Positions 19,069-26,899 of a stretch of DNA of 64,000 nucleotides are shown piece after piece (position 1 is the stretch's first letter; every line of letters begins with the position of its first letter). A program made the position numbers and the translations under genes. Origin of the DNA: G965202915 sp965202915 (GTDB taxonomy: Bacteria; Pseudomonadota; Gammaproteobacteria; Eutrophobiales; Eutrophobiaceae); assembly GCA_965202915.1 (NCBI GenBank), contig OZ241847.1:2108001-2172000 (forward strand), in the 5' to 3' direction. The notes beneath the pieces are model-generated. The model saw nothing but the letters and a program-made list of their open reading frames with translations, ran no database searches and was not told the origin of the DNA.

Positions 19069-19998
19069 TTATTGATATTGGCAGTCCGCGTTGCGAGTAC
19101 CACAAAGCAGCGCCCACTGTTCATTAAATAACGGTTTGTGCATCGTGAACCAGCGGGAATAAACCGCCAGACATTCTTCAATCTGCACGTGCAGCAGCCC
19201 CGATAAAACCAGACCCGCGCCGGGTTTGACCAGGCTGGAAAATCGTTCCCCAAGCCGCACCAGCGGATTCAGCAATATATTCGCAATCAATATATCCCCC
19301 GGCGGCAGACGCGGTCGTTGCCCGGCAACCATTGTAACCCGTTTATCCAGTTTATTCGCGGCCAGATTATTGGCGCACGCGCTTACCGCCCGTGGATCGA
19401 TATCGGTTGCATAAACCCGCCGGGCACCCAATTTTGCCGCCGCCATCGCCAGAATGCCGGTGCCACAACCATAATCGATCACTGTTTTATTGTGCAGATC
19501 ATTATCGCCCAGCCATTGCAGACAAAGCGCGGTGGTGGAATGTGCCCCGGTACCAAACGCCAGCCCCGGATCGATCCTGATGGCCGGCAGGCCCGCGGGC
19601 GGATCGCCCCAACTGGGATAAATACACAATTTATCGCCGCAGAATAAAGACTGACCGCCCGCCCCGGCCCGGCGGTCGGCATCGGCGGATAAACACAGCG
19701 AGTGGCCATGAATATGCCGATCACCCACGCGGTTGCGGATACAGATCAACACCGTGTCCAGGTCCATATCGATCGGCAGCACCGCCCTCAAACGAACCCG
19801 CCGCGATAAATCGGGCGCCGGTTTTGGGGAATCACCGCCGGCGGCGTTCAATCGGGCGCGGTCATCCGGGGCTGCAAGGCGGACGGAATCAACTCCGAAT
19901 TGCGCAAGCAAAACCGCCAGATCATCGGCACGCTCCGCATCGATATCAATGCTCAGTTGCAGCCGGCCCATGATGGTATAGTCGGGCTCCTCCGTCAC
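19069..19998 (-). CDS. prmA: Ribosomal protein L11 methyltransferase
   Basis: SAM-dependent enzyme that methylates ribosomal protein L11; up to 309 residues. The SAM-binding motif [18 protein letters not shown] starts near residue 170, [16 protein letters not shown] (about 147-162) is the PrmA signature, and [11 protein letters not shown] near residue 233 is motif IV. Two starts are possible: a GTG at 19998 that overlaps the accC stop (GTGA), and an ATG at 19971 ([11 protein letters not shown]), which matches the usual N-terminus better. A GGAGGAG lies 15 bases before the ATG, which is too far for a standard site, so I keep the longer frame. Confidence 0.92.
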   Translation of the reverse strand: MTEEPDYTIMGRLQLSIDIDAERADDLAVLLAQFGVDSVRLAAPDDRARLNAAGGDSPKPAPDLSRRVRLRAVLPIDMDLDTVLICIRNRVGDRHIHGHSLCLSADADRRAGAGGQSLFCGDKLCIYPSWGDPPAGLPAIRIDPGLAFGTGAHSTTALCLQWLGDNDLHNKTVIDYGCGTGILAMAAAKLGARRVYATDIDPRAVSACANNLAANKLDKRVTMVAGQRPRLPPGDILIANILLNPLVRLGERFSSLVKPGAGLVLSGLLHVQIEECLAVYSRWFTMHKPLFNEQWALLCGTRNADCQYQ

Positions 19999-21338
19999 TG
20001 CAAACCAAACTTCTTCTCCAGATAATGAATACCGGTAACGCCGGCAACAAAAGCCGCGTCGCCGACCAACGCCTGATGCAGCGGAATATTGGTCTTAATC
20101 CCATCCAGCACAATTTCCGACAACGCCATGGACATGCGCGACAAGGCCAATTCACGCGTCTCCGCGTGGGCGATTAATTTACCTATCATGGAATCATAAT
20201 GAGGAGGAATCGAGTATCCCTGATAAATATGGGTATCCACTCGAATGCCCGGCCCGCTTGGCGGATGATAATGATCGATGGTGCCGGGAGACGGTATAAA
20301 ACTCTCCGGATCTTCCGCATTGATGCGACATTCTATTGCATGGCCGTTGATTCTTACGTCCTGCTGACGATAACTCAATTCATCACCATTGGTGATTCTT
20401 AATTGTTCCTTGATAATATCGATACCGGTGATCATCTCCGTAACCGGATGCTCCACCTGAACGCGGGTATTCATTTCGATAAAATAGAACTTGCCGTCTT
20501 CATATAAAAACTCAAACGTACCCGCGCCGCGGTAAGCAATTTCACGACACACATGAACGCAACGCTCACCGATTTCCCGCCGGGTGGCGTCATCAATGCC
20601 CGAGGCCGGCGCTTCCTCAACAACCTTTTGATAGCGGCGCTGTATGGAACAGTCACGCTCCCCCAGGTGGATCACGTTACCATGTTCATCCGCCAATACC
20701 TGTATTTCTATATGCCTCGGTTGTTCCAGGTACTTTTCCATATACAGGCCATCATCGCCAAACGCCACGCCCGCTTCAGAACGGGTCAGGGAAATGGTCT
20801 TTAATAACGCCGATTCACTGTGCACCACCCGCATACCCCGGCCACCGCCGCCGCCGGAGGCCTTGATAATGACCGGATAGCCTATCTCCCTGGCCACCTC
20901 CAATAATTCATTATCATTATCACCCAATGCCCCGCCTGAGCCCGGCACACAGGGCACGCCAAATTTTAACATCGTTTCTCTTGCCGCCACCTTATCGCCC
21001 ATCAGGCGAATCGTCTCCGGTCTGGGGCCGATGAATTTAAAGCCACTCTGCTCGACCCGCTCGGCAAAATCAGCGTTCTCGGACAGAAAACCATAACCCG
21101 GATGGATTGCAACCGAATCGGTCACCTCGGCCGCACTGATAACGGCCGGGATATTGAGATAACTCTCAGAGGCTCGCGCCGGCCCGATACACACGGTCTC
21201 GTCCGACAACAGCACGTGTTTTTGCTGCCGGTCGACCTCGGAATAAACCGCAACCGTGCGGATCCCCAATTCATGGCAGGCGCGCAATATGCGCAGCGCA
21301 ATTTCACCCCTGTTTGCAATAACCACTTTTTCCAGCAT
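19995..21338 (-). CDS. accC: Acetyl-CoA carboxylase, biotin carboxylase subunit
   Basis: Carboxylates the biotin on AccB with bicarbonate and ATP in the first step of fatty acid synthesis. I start at the ATG at 21338 ([20 protein letters not shown]), giving 447 residues, against 449 in E. coli; 13 further codons are open upstream. The ATP-grasp motifs are [12 protein letters not shown] near residue 160, [18 protein letters not shown] near 230 and [14 protein letters not shown] near 288. It follows accB by 22 bases, and its stop overlaps the GTG of prmA. Confidence 0.96.
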   Translation of the reverse strand: MLEKVVIANRGEIALRILRACHELGIRTVAVYSEVDRQQKHVLLSDETVCIGPARASESYLNIPAVISAAEVTDSVAIHPGYGFLSENADFAERVEQSGFKFIGPRPETIRLMGDKVAARETMLKFGVPCVPGSGGALGDNDNELLEVAREIGYPVIIKASGGGGGRGMRVVHSESALLKTISLTRSEAGVAFGDDGLYMEKYLEQPRHIEIQVLADEHGNVIHLGERDCSIQRRYQKVVEEAPASGIDDATRREIGERCVHVCREIAYRGAGTFEFLYEDGKFYFIEMNTRVQVEHPVTEMITGIDIIKEQLRITNGDELSYRQQDVRINGHAIECRINAEDPESFIPSPGTIDHYHPPSGPGIRVDTHIYQGYSIPPHYDSMIGKLIAHAETRELALSRMSMALSEIVLDGIKTNIPLHQALVGDAAFVAGVTGIHYLEKKFGLQ

Positions 21339-21360
21339 GATCGTCAGGATTGAATCAATA

Positions 21361-21822
21361 TCAGTGGGATGATTCACTCAGCAGAAACAAAGGCTGACCA
21401 AATTCCACCGGTTCACCATGCTCCGCCAATACCTCAATGACCGTTCCATTGGCGTCGGCTTCGATCTGATTCATAACCTTCATCGCCTCAATAATGCAAA
21501 GCACGTCACCGCGGTTAACCACCGCGCCCGGATCAACAAAAGCCGGTTTGTCAGGCGCGGGAGAATTATAAAATACCCCGACCATAGGCGATTTAATCAC
21601 ATGGCCTTTATGTTTCAGTTCGGGCTCGCCACCGTCGGCGGTAACCGCCGCGGACGCCTCAGACCCATCGGCGTCGGCCCGTGGCCGTACCGTTGTCTGG
21701 GTTGCCTGTGTCTCACCCCCACGACTGATGCGCACCGATTCCTCACCTTCATGTATCTCGATTTCGGACACGCCCGATTCTTCCAACAACTCGATTAATT
21801 TTCGTATCTTTCTAATATCCAT
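21361..21822 (-). CDS. accB: Acetyl-CoA carboxylase, biotin carboxyl carrier protein
   Basis: 153 residues. An N-terminal helical part ([19 protein letters not shown]) is followed by an Ala/Asp-rich linker. The biotinyl domain (about 75-153) carries the biotinylation motif EAMKVMN near residue 118; the Lys is the biotin site. [20 protein letters not shown] is the typical thumb-region sequence. It lies 10 bases after aroQ and 22 bases before accC in the common aroQ-accB-accC arrangement. Confidence 0.96.
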   Translation of the reverse strand: MDIRKIRKLIELLEESGVSEIEIHEGEESVRISRGGETQATQTTVRPRADADGSEASAAVTADGGEPELKHKGHVIKSPMVGVFYNSPAPDKPAFVDPGAVVNRGDVLCIIEAMKVMNQIEADANGTVIEVLAEHGEPVEFGQPLFLLSESSH

Positions 21823-21832
21823 TGATTGCGCC

Positions 21833-22276
21833 TTATTGCCCGCTCAGCTTATCCGCTGCCGCGGCGATTGCCAGTTCATAGCCGATCACCCCCAAACCAC
21901 TGATCACCGCCACCGCAATATCGGACAGATAAGAATTGCGTCTAAACTCTTCCCGCGAGAATATATTGGATAAATGGACTTCAATAAATGGGATATTAAT
22001 CGCCAGCAGCGCGTCTCTTAAAGCGATACTGGTATGAGCAAATGCACCCGGATTGATAATAATAAAATTGATTCCAACCCGTTTGGCGTCATGAACCTGC
22101 TCTATCAATACATGTTCCGCCTGACTTTGAAAGCTGATCAACTCATGTCCATGGTCGCGGGCGCGGGCCAGCATGCGCCGGTTAATTTCCTCCAATGACA
22201 CGGAACCATAAATTTCCGGTTCACGCTCGCCCAACAAATTGAGATTAGGCCCATGTAAAACCATCAGTTTCGCCAT
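21833..22276 (-). CDS. aroQ: Type II 3-dehydroquinate dehydratase
   Basis: Shikimate pathway enzyme that forms 3-dehydroshikimate; 147 residues from the ATG at 22276 ([16 protein letters not shown]), preceded by a GGAGGGGGT ribosome binding site. Another ATG five codons upstream would put the Shine-Dalgarno sequence inside the gene, so I reject it. The active-site segments are [16 protein letters not shown] (with the catalytic Tyr), [18 protein letters not shown] and [20 protein letters not shown]. It heads the aroQ-accBC-prmA operon. Confidence 0.95.
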   Translation of the reverse strand: MAKLMVLHGPNLNLLGEREPEIYGSVSLEEINRRMLARARDHGHELISFQSQAEHVLIEQVHDAKRVGINFIIINPGAFAHTSIALRDALLAINIPFIEVHLSNIFSREEFRRNSYLSDIAVAVISGLGVIGYELAIAAAADKLSGQ

Positions 22277-22430
22277 ACCCCCTCCTATCATAAACTGATT
22301 TTTGTAGAAATTAAGCGTCTTTTAACCGCACTTTAACACAATTCCCGATCATTACCACTACAAAAATCAAGCCAACCACGTCCGCCGCGGCGCCGGCCAT
22401 TATTATTAAAGATAAAAAGCCGGAAAAAAA

Positions 22431-22460
22431 TTAAACGATATATGCCATACTATATATACT
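22431..22460 (+). promoter_or_regulatory. Candidate promoter of the 31-aa membrane protein
   Basis: TTAAAC at 22431-22436 and TATACT at 22455-22460 with an 18-base spacer, in an AT-rich stretch that drops back to normal composition afterwards. It would give a leader of about 80 bases before the small gene at 22549. Confidence 0.45.
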
Positions 22461-22548
22461 CGTGACCCTAAGATAATCAGCCATTCATGATCAGCCGGTC
22501 TCCGGGTATGTTTGAATTTAGCCATGAAATCAGTCAGGGAGAAATGTT

Positions 22549-22644
22549 ATGAACAGCATAGAAAAGCGGCTGACCGCTGTTGATATTAAAATCAACATTC
22601 TGCTTGCTATTGCGGCGGCAATTCTGATTAAATCGTTTTTTTGA
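22549..22644 (+). CDS. Small single-pass membrane protein, 31 residues
   Basis: Short gene in the 466-base gap between aroQ and the thioredoxin-like gene. It starts ATG with GGGAG 7 bases upstream, and encodes a charged, amphipathic start (MNSIEKRLTAVDIK) followed by a hydrophobic helix (about residues 15-27, INILLAIAAAILI) and the end KSFF. A candidate promoter lies upstream and a hairpin with a T-rich tail downstream, so the unit is complete. I know no named homologue. It resembles other tiny membrane proteins that modulate larger membrane proteins, but that is only an analogy. Confidence 0.6.
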   Translation: MNSIEKRLTAVDIKINILLAIAAAILIKSFF

Positions 22645-22693
22645 TATTGTAGCAAATATTCACCACGGCTCATTCCGCACCCCGGCAACAACG

Positions 22694-22718
22694 CGGCCCT
22701 AAGGCCGACGATTTTATA
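22694..22718 (+). terminator. Rho-independent terminator behind the small membrane protein gene
   Basis: CGGCC-CTAA-GGCCG (22694-22707) forms a 5-bp GC stem with a 4-base loop, followed by ACGATTTTAT. The T-run is on the plus strand, so it serves the 31-aa gene rather than the convergent thioredoxin-like gene. Confidence 0.5.
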
Positions 22719-22757
22719 ACCCCCCGAAAATAACCGCCATGGCTACTATAACAGCCG

Positions 22758-23282
22758 CTATAACAACGCCAGTATGCTTTGTTCCGCTTCCGATTTTGAC
22801 AACGCGCCGCGCTTCTGAAACGCAATTTTACCCTCGCGATCAACGATCACCGTATAAGGTATCGCCCCGATTTCATTACCATACTGGCGTCCGATTTTGA
22901 TCACCTCATCGCCGCCGAACAGCAGCGGATAGGGAATATTCACCGCCTCACTGTAGCCGCGGACTTCCTCCGCATCCTGCAGCGCAATACCAATAAACTG
23001 CACCCCGCTTGCCCGATACCGTTGTTGCAATTCAATAAACATCGGGATCTCTTCCAGACAGGGCGCACACCAGGTCGCCCAGAAATTCAATACGATCACC
23101 TTATCCCGCCATTCATCGATATGGCGGCGATTGCCGTCCATATCGGTCAATACAAAATCCGCGCGGGGGGCGCCAATAATAACGCTCGCAGCGGGCGCGG
23201 CGGCGCTCCGAGTGTCGTCAAACACGCCGGAATAATGCAAACCGGCGCCGGTAATAAACGCCGCCATCGCAACCACAATCAA
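22758..23282 (-). CDS. TlpA/ResA-like periplasmic thiol-disulfide oxidoreductase
   Basis: 174 residues: an N-terminal membrane anchor or signal (about 1-18), then a thioredoxin fold with the active site NFWATWCAPCLEEIPMF (CAPC at about residues 73-76) and the cis-Pro region GAIPYTVIVDREGKI near residue 140. It acts in the periplasm as a reductant, for example in cytochrome c maturation or disulfide reduction. It lies 17 bases downstream of dsbD, which would supply its electrons; this supports a reducing role. Which thioredoxin-like subfamily it belongs to cannot be settled by eye. Confidence 0.9.
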   Translation of the reverse strand: MIVVAMAAFITGAGLHYSGVFDDTRSAAAPAASVIIGAPRADFVLTDMDGNRRHIDEWRDKVIVLNFWATWCAPCLEEIPMFIELQQRYRASGVQFIGIALQDAEEVRGYSEAVNIPYPLLFGGDEVIKIGRQYGNEIGAIPYTVIVDREGKIAFQKRGALSKSEAEQSILALL

Positions 23283-23299
23283 TATCGGGGTTGTATTGT

Positions 23300-25147
23300 T
23301 CAGAGAGCGATCACCTCTTGCAGATGCGCGGCGAACGATTCCGCGTCGATAAAACCGACCAGGCGGTAGGGACTCAATTCCTCGGTATCACGATTAAAAA
23401 AGATCAACCCGGGCGGGCCAAACAAATCGAAGCGCGTTAACAATGCCTGATCCTGATCATTATTTTGAGTGACGTCCGCTTTAAGCAGCACTAATTCCGA
23501 CAATAACGCCCGCACGTTTTCATCCGGGAAGGTATATCGCTCCAGCTCATTGCAGACCACGCACCAATCGGCGTAAAAAACCAGCATCACCGGCTTTTGC
23601 GCCCGTCCCGCCTCAGCCAGAGACCGCTCAAGCTCGGTTTCATTGCCAACGTAAGCAAACCCCGCATGCGATGCCGCCGGTGTTGAGGAAACATTTAACA
23701 GCCCGGTGACCCTGTTGCCGCCGGTTACCGAAGCAAAGATCATGATCACCCCATAAACCATGATCACCAGTCCCAGACCTTTTCGGAAACGCAGCCACTT
23801 TGAGGCCGCGTCAACCTTATCGAATGCGCCCAGATACACCGCCGAAATAATAAACAACGACGCCCATAATAATAAAGTATATGTCGACGGCAGCACCCGT
23901 TCCAGGAACCAGATCGCCACCCCCAGCATGAGCACCCCAAAAAACTGCTTGACCGCGTTCATCCATTGCCCGGCCCTCGGCAGCAACCCCCCGGCGGAGG
24001 CGCCGATGATCAACAGCGGCACGCCAAACCCCAGCCCCATTAAAAATAACGCCATGCCACCGAATAATGCGTTACCGGTCTGACTGATATACAACAGCGC
24101 GCCGGCCAGAGGCGGTGCCACGCAGGGCCCGACAACAATCGCCGATACCGCCCCCATGATCGCCGCCCCCTTTAGACTGCCGCCGGGCTGACTGGCACTC
24201 ATCGCATTCAGCCTGGTTTGCCAGCCACCGGGCAACTGCAATTCATAGAAACCAAACATCGACAGCGCCAGTAAAACGAACACCCCGCTGAATAAAACGA
24301 TTGCCCAGACGTTTTGCGACGCCGCCTGCAAATTGATATTAAACGAACCCGCGATCACCCCCAGCAAGGCATAGCTTGCCGCCATCGCCAACACAAACAC
24401 CAATGACAGCATAAAGGCGCGCCGGGTCGATAAAGCACCCTGCTGGCCGACTATTACGCCCGATAAAATCGGGATCATCGGAAACACACAAGGGGTCAAT
24501 GACAATAACAAACCGAAACCGAAAAAACTCAGCAAATTGATAATAAAACCACCGCTCAGCAGCCTTTGCGTAATCGCGTCCTGTTCCGATACTTTTACCT
24601 TTGGCGCCGCCAAATCATCGCCAAAAACCGGCGCCGCCACCGCATTGCCGAATAAATTCAGACTCAGGGTTTTTTGAATCGGGGGATAACAGACCGCGTC
24701 CTCCTTGCAGCCCTGGTACGCGACCTCAATATCGGTCGTGTCGCCGGCCGCCGCCGCGCTGATCACCGGCACGTCGACGCTCAATTTGTCATAATGCACC
24801 CGCACCGCGCCAAAGATCAGATCCTGCTTTAATTTGCCCGCGGGGATGGTGAACGGCGCCAGCCGGTGATCATCGTCCAGCGCAGTGACCTTGAACTTAT
24901 CATTATACAGGTAATAGCCCGGCTCTATATCCCAGTTAAGGCTTATGGTATTATCCCGATTGGCCCGTGCCGACAACCTGAAGGCCTCATCCGGGGGCAG
25001 TATCTGCTCGCTGCCCGCGGCCTCGCCGGCAGCGAAAACATCGCCGAGTTTATCCCTCAAAGAAGTCGCCGACGTCGCTTGACACAGGCAACTTACGGCA
25101 ACAATAATCGCCAATCTGGTTAACATCCCAATCTGGTTAACATTCAT
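23300..25147 (-). CDS. dsbD: Thiol:disulfide interchange protein DsbD
   Basis: Inner-membrane electron conduit from cytoplasmic thioredoxin to periplasmic reductants; 615 residues. The N-terminal periplasmic domain has its Cys pair in GCKEDAVCYPP (about residues 146-156). The eight-helix core has Cys residues in LTPCVFPMIPI (about 216-226) and GPCVAPPLAGALL (about 342-354). The C-terminal thioredoxin domain has VFYADWCVVCNELE near residue 530. The ATG at 25147 overlaps the cutA stop (ATGA); a second ATG at 25126 (MLTRLAIIVAVSCL) starts a cleaner signal peptide. The two lie in a 17-bp tandem duplication. Confidence 0.95.
   Translation of the reverse strand: MNVNQIGMLTRLAIIVAVSCLCQATSATSLRDKLGDVFAAGEAAGSEQILPPDEAFRLSARANRDNTISLNWDIEPGYYLYNDKFKVTALDDDHRLAPFTIPAGKLKQDLIFGAVRVHYDKLSVDVPVISAAAAGDTTDIEVAYQGCKEDAVCYPPIQKTLSLNLFGNAVAAPVFGDDLAAPKVKVSEQDAITQRLLSGGFIINLLSFFGFGLLLSLTPCVFPMIPILSGVIVGQQGALSTRRAFMLSLVFVLAMAASYALLGVIAGSFNINLQAASQNVWAIVLFSGVFVLLALSMFGFYELQLPGGWQTRLNAMSASQPGGSLKGAAIMGAVSAIVVGPCVAPPLAGALLYISQTGNALFGGMALFLMGLGFGVPLLIIGASAGGLLPRAGQWMNAVKQFFGVLMLGVAIWFLERVLPSTYTLLLWASLFIISAVYLGAFDKVDAASKWLRFRKGLGLVIMVYGVIMIFASVTGGNRVTGLLNVSSTPAASHAGFAYVGNETELERSLAEAGRAQKPVMLVFYADWCVVCNELERYTFPDENVRALLSELVLLKADVTQNNDQDQALLTRFDLFGPPGLIFFNRDTEELSPYRLVGFIDAESFAAHLQEVIAL
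25111..25143. repeat. 17-bp tandem duplication at the dsbD start
   Basis: CCAATCTGGTTAACAT occurs at 25111-25126 and again at 25128-25143. Each copy contains one candidate dsbD start region, in different frames, so the N-terminus NVNQIG is a by-product of the duplication. Confidence 0.85.
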
Positions 25148-25476
25148 GATGCGTCGGTATTATTCTTAATCCATTGAAGGTATTCATCCAAACCGGTATC
25201 TATGGGGACAGCAATAATCTCAGGAAGTTCGTAGGAATGCATCGCCCTGATCCCCTGCTCCAGTTTTGGATAAACCTCACGAGTGGTTTTGATCAACAAC
25301 AAATGCTCCGTAGATTCACTGATTTTACCCATCCACGAGAAACACGACTGAATACCGGGGAGAATATTAACGCAGGCGGCCAACTTATCGGCGACCAGTT
25401 TATGGGCTATTTTCTTCGCCGAAACCGGCCCCGGACAGGTGCATAACACCATCAAAGTCCCATCATTATCACTCAT
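25144..25476 (-). CDS. cutA: Divalent-cation tolerance protein CutA
   Basis: Small trimeric ferredoxin-like cytoplasmic protein, 110 residues, with the family phrases VLCTCPGPVSAKKIAHKL, KLAACVNILPGIQSCFSW (about 31-48), EHLLLIKTTREVYPKLE and HSYELPEIIAVPI (about 80-92). It is linked to copper tolerance in E. coli, where it also lies next to dsbD; the biochemical role is not established. It is the first gene of the long minus-strand series and borders the accessory island. Confidence 0.95.
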   Translation of the reverse strand: MSDNDGTLMVLCTCPGPVSAKKIAHKLVADKLAACVNILPGIQSCFSWMGKISESTEHLLLIKTTREVYPKLEQGIRAMHSYELPEIIAVPIDTGLDEYLQWIKNNTDAS

Positions 25477-25666
25477 TCGCTCAGTCCCATAATCTGATCA
25501 GTCCCAAATATCATCCAAATATACCCCCCAAATATTCCCTATTCCCATTGTACTCATACATCGCCGATCATTGCAGGTAAAAATACGGCGTGACAAAGAA
25601 AATTATTCCTTGCAAGCCGCTCCTTACCTGTAATGAGCGGTGCAGGCCCCTGCTGAACAATTTCAT

Positions 25667-25695
25667 TTGATAACCGCGGGGCGCAGGTCTATACT
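25667..25695 (+). promoter_or_regulatory. Promoter of coiled-coil gene copy 1
   Basis: TTGATA (25667-25672), a 17-base spacer and TATACT (25690-25695). The same two boxes with the same 17-base spacing recur before copies 2 and 3, which supports it strongly. It is followed 6 bases later by the ATG of a 26-codon leader frame. Confidence 0.75.
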
Positions 25696-25701
25696 GGCTA
25701 T

Positions 25702-25782
25702 ATGAGAGATACAAGCATACCGGTAACACCCTGTGGCAAGCGGCAGATCCCTGCCATACCGATAAAATTATCCGGCACCTGA
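25702..25782 (+). CDS. Conserved 26-codon leader reading frame, copy 1
   Basis: The ATG lies where transcription from the upstream promoter should begin, so the message would be leaderless. The frame runs 26 codons (start MRDTSIPVTPCGKR, end IKLSGT) and its TGA is 2 bases before the ATG of the coiled-coil gene. The same frame, of equal length, is present before all four copies. Several amino-acid changes between copies make selection on the peptide doubtful; it may instead couple translation. Confidence 0.4.
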   Translation: MRDTSIPVTPCGKRQIPAIPIKLSGT

Positions 25783-25784
25783 AC

Positions 25785-26435
25785 ATGGAAGCCATCGCAT
25801 TTGATACACATAAATTTGTTAAACATCTGACTGAATCGGGTTTCACCGAAGCGCAGGCGGAAGCCCTGGCCGGCGAGCAGGTCGATATGATTAACAGCAA
25901 TTTGGCCACCAGGGCGGACATTGCTGGGGTGAAGGTGGACATAGAGAAACTACGCCTGACTACCAGGGAGGACATGGAGAAACTGCGCCTGGACACCCAG
26001 GCGGACATTGCCGAGGTGAAGGCGGACATAGAGAAACTGCGCCTGGCCACCCAGTCCGACATTGCCGAGGTGAAGGCGGACATAGAGAAACTGCGCCTGG
26101 ACACCCAGGCGGACATCGAGAAACTGCGTGCGGACACCAGGGCGGACATTGCCGAGGTGAAGGCGGACATAGAGAAACTGCGCCTGGACACCCAGGCGGA
26201 CATCGAGAAACTGCGCGCGGACACCAGGGCGGACATTGCCGAGGTGAAGGCGGACATAGAGAAACTGCGCCTGGCCACCCAGGCGGACATAGAGAAACTA
26301 CGTGCGGACACCAGGGCGGACATTGCCGAAGTTAGGGCGGACATTGCCAACACGGCAGCAAGACTGACGCGCTGGATCATTGGTGCGATGATTGCACAGA
26401 TCGGCGTGGTTGTTGGGTTGATTAAATTGAGTTGA
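25785..26435 (+). CDS. Membrane-anchored coiled-coil protein (DUF1640/MCUR1-like), copy 1
   Basis: 216 residues in four parts. Residues 1-43 are a helical head (FDTHKFVKHLTESGFTEAQA) typical of the DUF1640 (CCDC90/MCUR1) family. Residues 44-184 are a stalk built only of 11-residue units (ADIEKLRLATQ-like, nine) and 7-residue units (ADIAEVK-like, six). A short connector follows, then a C-terminal membrane anchor (about 196-214, IIGAMIAQIGVVVGLI). Members of this family form trimeric head-stalk-anchor fibres; their bacterial function is unknown. Expressed from its own promoter. A transposon-like repeat begins 2 bases after the stop. Confidence 0.85.
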   Translation: MEAIAFDTHKFVKHLTESGFTEAQAEALAGEQVDMINSNLATRADIAGVKVDIEKLRLTTREDMEKLRLDTQADIAEVKADIEKLRLATQSDIAEVKADIEKLRLDTQADIEKLRADTRADIAEVKADIEKLRLDTQADIEKLRADTRADIAEVKADIEKLRLATQADIEKLRADTRADIAEVRADIANTAARLTRWIIGAMIAQIGVVVGLIKLS

Positions 26436-26437
26436 CA

Positions 26438-26600
26438 GGAGCCCGTGACTCCCGTCGCGGGTATCAACACACACCCGGCACGCCGGATTCCCCGAGCAAC
26501 CCGGATTCCCGAACTGCACCAGGCCTTACCCGAATCAACAATAACCCCCCAACCCCCCTTATCAGGGGGGCTACCGAACCAGCCCCAACCAATAACTATA
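26438..26600. repeat. Truncated inverted-repeat element with G/C palindrome
   Basis: Starts with the 26-bp element end (GGAGCCCGTGACTCCC...) 2 bases after the stop of coiled-coil copy 1 and contains the palindrome CCCCCCTTATCAGGGGGG at 26553-26570. It lacks its own right end and runs into the complete element at 26601. Confidence 0.75.
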
Positions 26601-26778
26601 GGAGCCCGTAACTCCCATCGCGGGTATTAACACACACCCGGCACGCCGGATTCCCTGAGCAACCCGGATTCCCAAACTGCACCGGGATTTTGCCCGAACT
26701 GGACTGTGAGGGGTACTGAGTTGCGGGGTTGACGATAATGTTGATTTTAATATACCCGCGACGGGAGTTACGGGCTCC
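26601..26778. mobile_element. MITE-like element, 178 bp, with 26-bp terminal inverted repeats
   Basis: The left end (from 26601, GGAGCCCGTAACTCCC...) and the right end (26753-26778, read inverted) match at 25 of 26 bases. There is no open frame of note inside. Relatives follow the other genes of the island. No transposase is encoded in the window, so it would need one in trans. The gap 26436-26899 otherwise holds only the promoter of the giant gene. Confidence 0.7.
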
Positions 26779-26804
26779 GTTCCGTTCAAGTAAACGCGAG
26801 TAAT

Positions 26805-26833
26805 TTGAAGCGCCAAAATTCGGGTTGTATAAT
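26805..26833 (+). promoter_or_regulatory. Promoter of giant propeller gene 1
   Basis: TTGAAG (26805-26810), 17 bases, TATAAT (26828-26833). The same boxes and spacing occur before giant gene 2. A second TATAAT-like run follows within 20 bases. Confidence 0.65.
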
Positions 26834-26899
26834 TCAGGCTATAATATAATACGGAACCTTCCATATAATATTTGTAATGAATTTACTGAGGTACATAAT

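Noticed and set aside
25568..26470. 300-residue minus-strand frame rich in SFSMSA repeats opposite coiled-coil copy 1 (similar ones opposite copies 2 and 3)
   Set aside because: It is the reverse reading of the 33/21-base stalk units; the plus-strand frame has the family head domain, promoter and membrane anchor.
26553..26570. G/C palindromes as ordinary transcription terminators
   Set aside because: The stems are strong, but no T-run follows, and the same palindrome lies inside open coding sequence of the giant genes.
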